A DNA stretch of 29,248 bases from positions 1 to 29,248 of the IMG/VR virus record IMGVR_UViG_3300021960_000356; one strand, given 5' to 3'. The notes under the pieces were generated by a model. The model was not told where the DNA came from. It searched no databases and saw only the letters and a program-made list of their open reading frames with translations. This stretch comes from a virus. The position numbers and the translations under genes are program-made. Of this stretch, positions 22,669 to 28,998 are shown one piece after another; positions within the stretch are counted from its first letter, which is position 1, and every line of letters starts with the position of its first letter.

Positions 22669-22915
22669 TTCTTTCCAACCACCAGATAGTGCCTTTGTTC
22701 GCGTTGTTGAACTTTTTTCTTCGTAGCCTCCTAGAGTCACGAGATATGGTAAGTTTTTCTTTAACCTCCATGAGTGTTTTCGAGATACTTGTTGTGGTGG
22801 GCCACTCCAGTTCTTTCTCAATCTCTGAGATATGCCTTTCCTTGCCGTCGGCAAGCAGCCCTAGTATCTTGTCTCGGAGCGCAGGTCTATTTCCGTATCT
22901 CATTTTTATTTCCAT
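22661..22915 (-). CDS. Winged-helix DNA-binding protein (84 aa)
   Basis: Residues about 12-50 (LRDKILGLLADGKERHISEI, then WPTTTSISKTLMEVKEKL) form a winged-helix fold: helix, loop, recognition helix, then a basic wing (SRDSRRLRRKKF). Probably a small transcriptional regulator or DNA-binding accessory. The ATG at 22915 lies in the second of two near-identical 21-nt segments. It could alternatively begin at the ATG at 22903. First of the overlapping small genes inside the exonuclease gap. Confidence 0.65.
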   Translation of the reverse strand: MEIKMRYGNRPALRDKILGLLADGKERHISEIEKELEWPTTTSISKTLMEVKEKLTISRDSRRLRRKKFNNANKGTIWWLERNE

Positions 22916-22952
22916 AATGTCCTATATATCGCAATTTTATTTTCATAATGTC
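22901..22952 (-). repeat. Duplicated 21-nt start region
   Basis: 22932-22952 and 22901-22921 match at 19 of 21 bases on the minus strand (GACATTATG followed by A-rich sequence). The downstream copy supplies the ATG of the winged-helix gene. The upstream copy has a matching ATG, so an upstream mini-ORF could exist. Confidence 0.5.
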
Positions 22953-23044
22953 TTTATATTTAGAGGTTGCTGGGCGGACATCTATGCTATCTCATTTAAA
23001 ATTGGGAGCTTTCGACCCCAATCCCCAGCTAAAATTAGTCTACT

Positions 23045-23701
23045 TCACTCAACTACGGTGAACCCCCAGCGATGCTCGACTTGGTATATATCTAGGCCGA
23101 GATCTTCATGTATCCGGTCAGGAGAATCTTTATGTTTCACTTGGTGAAGGTCATCAAGAATCAAACATCTTACGTTGTTATATTCTTTTATGGCATCCAA
23201 AGCCACTGTCATTTCTTTTTGTCCGATAGCCCCACCCGAATCTAAGCTTAGTAAGATTCTCTTATCCTTTTTGGCAAGTAGGGTTTTAGCTAACCAGTTT
23301 TGCTCTTTGGCTATGTTTTCGACTTGTATTTTCTTAACTAACTTTGCAGGTAAATCTTTTCGATCTGTCGAGTTCGCGTGGTTGAGGAAAACATGAGGCA
23401 GGTAACCTATGTTCTCTGTGGCCTTTTTGTAGGAGACTCCGTTAGACTCACAAGAGTGGACTTCTACCCCAGTAAATGCGTAGGACTTCGTAGTCCCTCT
23501 GCCCAGAAAAGTTCCCGTCTCAATGATGCAGTCTATGTTATACTTATCAACTAGAAGGCAAGCAACTTCTGATAGCCTCGGGGAATTGAGGGCCATTAAA
23601 GTATGCTTTTCTTTTTTTTCAGATTTAAGAGTGTCTACTCCTAATATAGACCTAAACGGTTTTGAAATAGTGTGATTATTTTTTAGAATATTTACTATCA
23701 T
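23045..23701 (-). CDS. Class I methyltransferase-like protein (218 aa)
   Basis: Rossmann-type features: residues about 56-72 (NIDCIIETGTFLGRGTT, motif I-like, with E-T-G-T instead of the classical Gly-rich loop), VHSCESN (post-I acidic residue, about 80-86), and RILLSLDSGGAIGQKEM (motif IV-like, about 148-164), then a region with NVRCLILDDLHQV. It resembles SAM-dependent methyltransferases found as accessory genes in phages; substrate unknown (sugar, lipid or nucleic acid). It starts 11 nt after the stop of the exonuclease N-terminal ORF and lies inside the exonuclease gap. Between it and the winged-helix gene (22916-23044) I see no gene. Confidence 0.6.
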   Translation of the reverse strand: MIVNILKNNHTISKPFRSILGVDTLKSEKKEKHTLMALNSPRLSEVACLLVDKYNIDCIIETGTFLGRGTTKSYAFTGVEVHSCESNGVSYKKATENIGYLPHVFLNHANSTDRKDLPAKLVKKIQVENIAKEQNWLAKTLLAKKDKRILLSLDSGGAIGQKEMTVALDAIKEYNNVRCLILDDLHQVKHKDSPDRIHEDLGLDIYQVEHRWGFTVVE

Positions 23702-23712
23702 AGTGTGTCTAG

Positions 23713-23967
23713 TTAATTGTTTGACTCGAAGTCTGCCATGAACTCAAACTCCATCTGGACGATCTTCTCATAGATCTCGACCTCCTCTTCATCGTGGAGC
23801 GCACTTGGGTCGTGGACCTCTAACGCTTCGTGAATCCTAGTTCCTTTCTCCGCCGCTTCAGAGGTTCCTTCTTTGCCTTTGAAGCCGGGGCAAGCCTTGA
23901 CATACTTTAGTCCGCTAGGTCCAAATTCTGCGTGGGCGCGTTCGCTGTGGTTTACGTTATCTGCCAT
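23713..23967 (-). CDS. Exonuclease N-terminal fragment, Cys-bearing (84 aa)
   Basis: Residues about 16-50 contain the N-terminal signature of DUF2800/AddB-type nucleases: a segment SGLKYVKACPGF with Cys26, then AAEKGTRIHEALE, including the conserved His of the first nuclease motif. Cys26 would be the first ligand of the 4Fe-4S cluster that the C-terminal ORF completes at Cys130/133/139. The rest is acidic and helical and ends abruptly at FESNN, where longer homologues would continue into the catalytic domain. It overlaps the helicase stop by 11 nt. Its function depends on whether it pairs with the 21588-22448 product. Confidence 0.75.
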   Translation of the reverse strand: MADNVNHSERAHAEFGPSGLKYVKACPGFKGKEGTSEAAEKGTRIHEALEVHDPSALHDEEEVEIYEKIVQMEFEFMADFESNN

Positions 23968-25300
23968 TGTTTAATGTATCTATGTTGTTGATTTTAGTTT
24001 TAAGAGATTTGATAACCGACTCTTCTATCGTCTTGTCGGCATAAAGAACTTTTTGGATCGCGTCTGATTTAGCACCGTTCCTGTGGATTCGACCCAGACA
24101 TTGAAGGTGGTCCTTGGCTACGTAGGTGGGAGATATTATGGATACACGCTGTCGTTCTCCTCGAACGTCATGTAAAGAAACGCCCGTGCCTCCTGCGGCT
24201 ATGTTGACAACGAGGGCATTCTCTTCGTCCTTCTGGAACCTGTCAATAGCTTCTTGTCTCTCTGCCGAGTTTTGTCTTCCATCGATCTTAAGACATTTAA
24301 GTCTCTCGACCAGCGCATCAACTGTCTGGGTGAAGTTAACAAACACCACTACACTCTTTCCTTCTAGGATTAAATCTTCCGCCATCTCGGCTATGTCAGG
24401 AGCTTTGAGAGACTCTGATAACTGCCTAGCCCTTAGTATGTTAACTAGAACTATGTTGTCCGAGTTTTCCACCGTGCCATTCTCGATGTAATCGGTCAAG
24501 ATGTCGGGGGTGATATCCAACTCTTTGAATGCTTTCTCGATCTGCTTTGCTTTCGTAAACTGAACAGGCTCGTAGAATACCATGTTTTCTCGGAATGAGT
24601 CAGGGAAGTCTGATGTCTTTAATCGACAAGCTCTTGCACCCTGAGACCGGAACAGAGTGTCGTGCATTTGGGTTAACTTTGGGTTTACACCGGACCTAGC
24701 TCGACAGAAGTCCCACTTGCCCCAATCGTCTAGAAAACATCCGTTCTGTTTCATCCAGCCATAGAAGGACCGTTTGGCCCCCTTGGATTTATTGAGTGCG
24801 TGAAGCCCAAGGGCGAAACCCAGACCCCGCATTTCAGTAGGGTTCTCCGCTGCCGTTGCAGACATGGCGTGAGTGGTAAAACCTTGGAGCGTTAAAGAAA
24901 TATATAGCTGGGCATTTTGTGTGTATGGCCCCTTGCACTTATGGACTTCATCCAGCAGAACGAGGGTGTTCTTTGGAATCTTCCAGTTCATAATAGACTT
25001 CCCAACTTTGGTCATGTAGGGAGTCCGCCCACCTCGTATCTTCTCGTAGTTGAGAATGAACAGAGGCTCGACACCTGTCTCGGATAGTTCCCTTTCCCAT
25101 GAGGGGACCACTGCCTTCGGGCAGAGAACCGCTACTGGACCGCCCCAGTGCTTTGCGAGGTGCGCCGCCACAACGGTCTTACCTGTTCCGGTGGCACTCG
25201 CATCCAGAGTGTTGAACCCTGAATCTATCTTACTGGTAAAAAAATCTAAGGCTTCTGATTGCTTCGGATATAATTGCTTCATTCGGCGGGATACTCTCAC
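23957..25300 (-). CDS. SNF2-like superfamily 2 DNA helicase (447 aa)
   Basis: ATP-dependent DNA translocase. In order: Q-like segment, Walker A ATGTGKT (36-42), motif Ia CPKAVVPSW, motif II DEVH (117-120), motif III SAT (147-149), motif V region VVNIAAGGTGVSLHDV (about 364-379) and motif VI QCLGRIHRNG (400-409). In phages such helicases sit with recombination nucleases and a RuvC-like enzyme, as here. The GTG at 25300 has GGAAAC upstream; an ATG at 25282 is the alternative. It overlaps the next gene by 11 nt. Confidence 0.88.
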   Translation of the reverse strand: MRVSRRMKQLYPKQSEALDFFTSKIDSGFNTLDASATGTGKTVVAAHLAKHWGGPVAVLCPKAVVPSWERELSETGVEPLFILNYEKIRGGRTPYMTKVGKSIMNWKIPKNTLVLLDEVHKCKGPYTQNAQLYISLTLQGFTTHAMSATAAENPTEMRGLGFALGLHALNKSKGAKRSFYGWMKQNGCFLDDWGKWDFCRARSGVNPKLTQMHDTLFRSQGARACRLKTSDFPDSFRENMVFYEPVQFTKAKQIEKAFKELDITPDILTDYIENGTVENSDNIVLVNILRARQLSESLKAPDIAEMAEDLILEGKSVVVFVNFTQTVDALVERLKCLKIDGRQNSAERQEAIDRFQKDEENALVVNIAAGGTGVSLHDVRGERQRVSIISPTYVAKDHLQCLGRIHRNGAKSDAIQKVLYADKTIEESVIKSLKTKINNIDTLNNGR

Positions 25301-25315
25301 GTTTCCGAAATAGAG

Positions 25316-25846
25316 TCAATTATTTTTTTCCTTTAAATCAGAAAAGGCTGATTTTTTCCTCCAATATTCAGCAATCAGATAAGCATCGATCATCCCGTCG
25401 TGGGGAACCACGGCCCTCTCTGATCGAGTCCAGTCTTCACCCGGACATAGCATCATTGCTATGTCCTTCGCCACTTCCTTTGTTTTTCCCTTGGGGACAG
25501 TTCCCAGCATTTCCTTCTGCCACTCCCTGACTGTTATGGGGTTGACTTCCCACATCCGCATCTCGCAAGCCCCTAACAGTTTACCAAAGTTTATCGCCAT
25601 AGAACGAACAGCTTGGGAACTCTTGGCATGGTGCAGTGGTTCCTCAATCACGAAACAGGGTTCAGTGTTCAGTTCGTTTACCCACTCCTTCACAGCCATC
25701 AGGTCGATCTCGCTTTTACCGTTCCGCTTCAGCGTCGGCATTACCATCTTGGAGATTACACAGCCTCGACATCTTGAGATCGCGCATAAGCCACCGTCGA
25801 TACCGTTATCGACGCCGACGATCATCTGAGAGTATGTGGTATTCAT
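25316..25846 (-). CDS. RuvC-like Holliday junction resolvase (176 aa)
   Basis: An RNase H-fold nuclease that cuts branched DNA during replication or packaging. Catalytic acidic residues: Asp13 (IVGVDNGIDGG), Glu68 or Glu69 (FVIEEPLHH), Asp150 and Asp154 (HDGMIDAYL). The layout and the length match phage RuvC-type enzymes. It starts 5 bp after the DUF3310 gene and precedes the helicase by 15 bp, so these genes form one transcription unit with the recombination/replication set. Confidence 0.85.
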   Translation of the reverse strand: MNTTYSQMIVGVDNGIDGGLCAISRCRGCVISKMVMPTLKRNGKSEIDLMAVKEWVNELNTEPCFVIEEPLHHAKSSQAVRSMAINFGKLLGACEMRMWEVNPITVREWQKEMLGTVPKGKTKEVAKDIAMMLCPGEDWTRSERAVVPHDGMIDAYLIAEYWRKKSAFSDLKEKNN

Positions 25847-25851
25847 CGCGA

Positions 25852-26106
25852 CTACAACTCGGTTCTTTCAGGAGGGTTTTCCTGAAGACGTCGGACCTCT
25901 CGGGTGATATACCACTGAGCCTTTTTTAGGTCTTCGAGTTTTGCTCCCTTGTGATCAGCACGTAGGATATACTTAACAGCGTTACCTAAACAAAAGTTTA
26001 GATGCTCTGTGATCTCGATGACCTCCACGCCGGAGGGGTGTGAGCGGTAGTGGGGCGGGTAGTTGACCATGTCCCCGTTATTTTTTATCTTGGTCTGGTT
26101 CTCCAT
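25852..26106 (-). CDS. DUF3310-family protein (84 aa)
   Basis: The core NYPPHYRSHPSGVEVIEI, then FCLGNAVKYILRADHKG and LKKAQWYITREV, is the signature of DUF3310, a small family common in phages and annotated as a putative nucleotide kinase-like protein, though the biochemical role is unclear. I chose the ATG at 26106; longer in-frame starts lie inside the upstream gene. It overlaps the small terminase gene by 29 nt. Confidence 0.8.
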   Translation of the reverse strand: MENQTKIKNNGDMVNYPPHYRSHPSGVEVIEITEHLNFCLGNAVKYILRADHKGAKLEDLKKAQWYITREVRRLQENPPERTEL

Positions 26107-26725
26107 CGTGTTCTTCTTTTTTGTTTTCAACGGCATCGCTAACATCAATGACATGACCTGATGTTTTAACCGCGCCACCATTAAGGGCTGTTTTGGTGTT
26201 CGTCAATATTGAAACGTCGATGGACAACTTGCTCCCAGCAGCCCCGCCTTTGGCGTCCAACCCAAAGTTCCGTCGAATGATTTGGTCTAGTTGGTCTAGT
26301 TCGCGTATTGTCTTCGCAGGTCGGATCAACTTGAGGCTGTCGCGCATCAGCTTGACCGCGCTCGCTGTGACGTAGCTTTGGTATTTTTCTGCGGGGGTCG
26401 TCTGGACTTCAGCGTGGTCCATGATCGCTTTGTCTTCTTCGGCGCGTAACCTGCCTTTCTCAATCTTGATGGCGTCTTTGATCGTCGAGGAAAGGTTTTC
26501 TTCCAACGCATCCTGAACCCTATCTTTTACTTCAGTAACTTTGTTAGGCTCATGCCTGTGCCTTTTTGGCGGGATTTTCATCTCCCGCAGCCATCGACGG
26601 AGCGTTGAATCGCCGATACCAATCTCTTGTGCAATGCGGACTTGTGGCATACCGTCATTATACATATCAAGGGCCATCCTCTTTAGCTGATCTTTTTGCT
26701 TCTGGTTTCTTGAGTTACCTGACAT
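26078..26725 (-). CDS. Putative terminase small subunit (215 aa)
   Basis: The N-terminus has a helix-turn-helix (DMYNDGMPQVRIAQEIGI, then DSTLRRWLREM, residues about 20-50), as used by TerS to bind the packaging site. A central helical region (about 70-145) would form the oligomer, and the part around LDQLDQIIRRNFGLDAKGG resembles small terminases. The position 18 bp from the large terminase ATG supports the call, although the two are on opposite strands, which is unusual; a regulator is the main alternative. It is the first gene of the minus-strand arm. Confidence 0.55.
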   Translation of the reverse strand: MSGNSRNQKQKDQLKRMALDMYNDGMPQVRIAQEIGIGDSTLRRWLREMKIPPKRHRHEPNKVTEVKDRVQDALEENLSSTIKDAIKIEKGRLRAEEDKAIMDHAEVQTTPAEKYQSYVTASAVKLMRDSLKLIRPAKTIRELDQLDQIIRRNFGLDAKGGAAGSKLSIDVSILTNTKTALNGGAVKTSGHVIDVSDAVENKKEEHDGEPDQDKK

Positions 26726-26743
26726 ATCTATACTGAGTTGTTT

Positions 26744-28525
26744 ATGGCTAAGAAAAGAACTAACAAACTAGAGCCAGTCATTGATCCCAAAACGAAGATG
26801 ATGAGGGTAGGCTCGTTTACCATCCCACCGTCTACTATTATTACGGGGCTTTTGGTGGGTTTCGCTCACCATACTAAAGTTCGTGATAGGGAATATTATT
26901 TCTGGAGAATCTGTGATGAGCTATGGAACAACTCAGATTTACCAGAGCCGCTAATGGTTAAGCACCCTTGGGCCGAGTTGATGGTCAGGGAAGCTCTTAA
27001 AAACAAATACCTCGCAATCGGGGGTGCTGCAAGTTCTAGTAAAAGCCACACTATGGCTGCCTTTGGTATTGTCTGCTGGTTAGCTAGGCCACACGAGACT
27101 CTAGTTCTAATAACTTCGACAACCCTAAGAGAAGCTAGAAAACGAATTTGGGGTTCGGTCATCTCACTCATGTCGGTCATCGAAGGCGCACCCTGTAAGA
27201 TTCGCGACTCCATTGGTAATATCGCATATGTTAACGAAAATGGAACCCTGTTCGAGAGAGCTGGTTTGTCCCTGATTGCAGCCGAGAAATCAAAGACTCG
27301 TGAAGCTGTTGGTAAGTTTATCGGTATCAAACAGAAACAAGTAATCCTTATCGGGGATGAGCTTTCGGAACTTAGTGAGGCTATTCTGAATGCTGGTTTG
27401 TCTAACTTATCCAAGAACCCTGAACTTAGGATTATTGGAATGTCGAACCCTGCATCCCGTTTCGATGCATTTGGAGTCTGGTCTGAACCAAAAGATGGAT
27501 GGGATGCCGTGGCTACCCAGACAGACGACTCTTGGAAAACCAAGTGGGGAGGCAACTACATCAGGTTAGATGGTGAACGGTCCCCGAATCTGGGTGCAGG
27601 GTTCGATAAGTATCCGTTCCTACCCACGCAGGAGAAACTGGATGAAGACAAGGCTATTCTGGGCGAGGAGTCCCGTGCCTATATGCGAATGGTCCGCGCT
27701 GTCTTCTTCGACGGGGATGAGGATGAGACTATCTACAGCGAGCAAGAACTCGTCCGACACGGTGCGACACAAAAAGCCGACTGGCAAGGTAAGCCTATGG
27801 TGGTTGCAGGACTCGACCCAGCCTTCACTAACGGCGGTGACCGGACTGTGTTATATCTAGCGAGGGTGGGTTATACCAACGATGGCGATTATTGTATCGA
27901 ATTCGGCGAATCGTTTATGATCCGTGACGACGCTTCAAACAAAGCCATCCCGAGAACGTATCAGATCGTGACCAAGGTCATTGAGTTGTGTAAGAAACAT
28001 AAGGTTAGTGCAGATAACCTAGCCGTCGATGCCACAGGTGCTGGTGCGCCTTTCTGCGATGTTCTGGCTGGTGAATGGTCTAGTGGGTTTCTCAGGGTAT
28101 CCTTTGGTGGGAAGCCATCTGACAAGCGAGTAGGGGCGAATAGCAAGCTGACAGGGGTAGACCTTTACACGAACCGTGTATCTGAACTCTGGTTCGTGGG
28201 CAAGGAGTTGATGCGAACGAGACAACTGCGCGGGGTCGATGCTGATCTGGGCAAGGAGATTTGTGCCCGGAACTATGAACTTGTGAAAGCAGGAACCCTG
28301 AAAGTGAAGATTGAATCCAAGGTCGATTATAAATCGAGGATGGGTCGAAGCCCTGACTTGGCTGACGCAGCCTTCTTGGCTCTCGACTGCGCCCGTCAGC
28401 GTATGGGACTCGTGGCTGTGGAACCAGTAGAGAAGGCAGAGGGTTCAGGGTTCAGGGTTCCTCAGAGGAAGACGATCAAAAGTCTGTGTGGGTCTCTTGA
28501 TAACTCAGAAGGCTCCCTGTCCTAG
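26744..28525 (+). CDS. Terminase large subunit (593 aa)
   Basis: Packaging motor ATPase and nuclease. Walker A variant GGAASSSKS (residues 93-101), Walker B VILIGDEL (200-207), then the RNase H-fold nuclease with Asp358 (VVAGLDPAFTNGGD), Asp429 (LAVDATGAG) and Asp538/Asp541 (SPDLADAAFLALD). The length is usual for TerL. The ATG at 26744 is preferred over the TTG at 26738. It is encoded opposite to its presumed small subunit and to the replication arm. The C-terminal coding sequence contains three GGGTTCM heptads (28441-28461). Confidence 0.92.
   Translation: MAKKRTNKLEPVIDPKTKMMRVGSFTIPPSTIITGLLVGFAHHTKVRDREYYFWRICDELWNNSDLPEPLMVKHPWAELMVREALKNKYLAIGGAASSSKSHTMAAFGIVCWLARPHETLVLITSTTLREARKRIWGSVISLMSVIEGAPCKIRDSIGNIAYVNENGTLFERAGLSLIAAEKSKTREAVGKFIGIKQKQVILIGDELSELSEAILNAGLSNLSKNPELRIIGMSNPASRFDAFGVWSEPKDGWDAVATQTDDSWKTKWGGNYIRLDGERSPNLGAGFDKYPFLPTQEKLDEDKAILGEESRAYMRMVRAVFFDGDEDETIYSEQELVRHGATQKADWQGKPMVVAGLDPAFTNGGDRTVLYLARVGYTNDGDYCIEFGESFMIRDDASNKAIPRTYQIVTKVIELCKKHKVSADNLAVDATGAGAPFCDVLAGEWSSGFLRVSFGGKPSDKRVGANSKLTGVDLYTNRVSELWFVGKELMRTRQLRGVDADLGKEICARNYELVKAGTLKVKIESKVDYKSRMGRSPDLADAAFLALDCARQRMGLVAVEPVEKAEGSGFRVPQRKTIKSLCGSLDNSEGSLS
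28441..28461 (+). repeat. Heptanucleotide repeat, locus 4 (inside terL)
   Basis: GGGTTCA, GGGTTCA, GGGTTCC in phase, 21 nt, so the reading frame is kept. It encodes part of a GSGFRVP stretch in the C-terminal tail of the large terminase. It matches the heptads at 6043-6077 and 65-120. Confidence 0.6.
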
Positions 28526-28567
28526 CTGTGTCCCACCCCCCTACTATAAAAAGTTCTTATTTTGTAC

Positions 28568-28599
28568 TGGTTACCCTGTTTATGTAAACAGGGTAACCA
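28568..28599. promoter_or_regulatory. 32-nt palindrome TGGTTACCCTGTTTA (right copy)
   Basis: Perfect 15-nt arms around a TG centre. Relative to the inward promoter at 28634-28642 it lies at about +28 to +59, the same distance as in the left module. It also lies 43 nt after the terL stop, so as an RNA hairpin it could mark the 3' end of terL mRNA, though no T-tract follows. Confidence 0.6.
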
Positions 28600-28633
28600 C
28601 CCTAATGCACGAGTTTTAAAAAGGGGGTGGTGT

Positions 28634-28642
28634 ATTATATCA
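28634..28642 (-). promoter_or_regulatory. Extended -10 promoter in the right module, facing left
   Basis: TGATATAAT on the minus strand, identical to the left copy. Transcripts would run antisense across terL (26744-28525) and then sense into the replication arm starting at 26725, so it could supply early transcription of that arm. No -35 match is evident. Confidence 0.55.
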
Positions 28643-28682
28643 GTTTTTGTGAAAATTATAATATGGCGCGAGCCTTATTCTC

Positions 28683-28691
28683 TGGTATAAT
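28683..28691 (+). promoter_or_regulatory. Extended -10 (TGGTATAAT) before the gene at 28703
   Basis: TG-n-TATAAT ending 11 nt before the ATG, so the message would have a leader of only a few nucleotides. No -35 is clear. Confidence 0.5.
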
Positions 28692-28702
28692 AGAAGATAT
28701 TT

Positions 28703-28996
28703 ATGGCTTCCAAACGCTTTAAGAGACTCCCCGGTGGGGGTATCAAGTATATGGGCGAGCGTTTCGCTGGCTTTAACAAACCAAAACGCGCCCCTAAATC
28801 TTCTAAGAAAAAGTTTGTTGTTCTCGGTAAGGAGGGTGACAAAATCCGTAAAGTATCTTATGGTCACCGAGATTACCAAGATTTCAGACAACATAAGGAC
28901 TCTAAGCGCAGAGCAAATTTTCGGTCACGACACAACTGTAAAACTGCTAAAGATAAAACCACGGCCCGTTACTGGGCTTGCAAACACCTCTGGTAA
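28703..28996 (+). CDS. Small basic Cys-bearing protein (97 aa)
   Basis: Lys/Arg-rich throughout, with a C-terminal segment RRANFRSRHNCKTAKDKTTA followed by RYWACKHLW. The 'fRaRHnC....dktTaRYWsCk.W' ending recurs in proteins of marine viruses and phages; I recall no established function. Two Cys (residues about 79 and 93) and the aromatic/basic residues suggest metal- or DNA-binding. Expressed from the extended -10 directly upstream, and followed after 2 bp by a repeat-containing gene. Confidence 0.6.
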   Translation: MASKRFKRLPGGGIKYMGERFAGFNKPKRAPKSSKKKFVVLGKEGDKIRKVSYGHRDYQDFRQHKDSKRRANFRSRHNCKTAKDKTTARYWACKHLW

Positions 28997-28998
28997 CT

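Larger units (their letters stand above)
28562..28660 (-). repeat. Right copy of the 95-bp inverted promoter/palindrome module
   Basis: The reverse complement of this stretch aligns without gaps to 1757-1855. The 46-nt block (28615-28660) has one difference and the palindrome (28568-28599) has two. It lies between the large terminase stop (28525) and the small gene at 28703. The stretch 28526-28702 is otherwise non-coding. Confidence 0.85.

Noticed and set aside
23001-23022. Terminator after the methyltransferase-like gene
   Set aside because: The hairpin has only about 6 bp (ATTGGG/CCCAAT) and a short T stretch; too weak to list.
21588-23967. Intein in the exonuclease
   Set aside because: No intein splicing motifs (N-terminal Cys/Ser with block B histidine, C-terminal HN) are seen, and the intervening DNA holds independent genes with starts and stops.
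26896-27555. 219-codon open frame antisense to terL
   Set aside because: Mirror of the terL coding frame; no recognisable motif. Antisense RNA from the right module is still possible, but not as a protein gene.
1818-28599. Palindromes as hairpin telomere (protelomerase) sites
   Set aside because: Known telomere palindromes are longer and come with a protelomerase gene; none is recognisable here.
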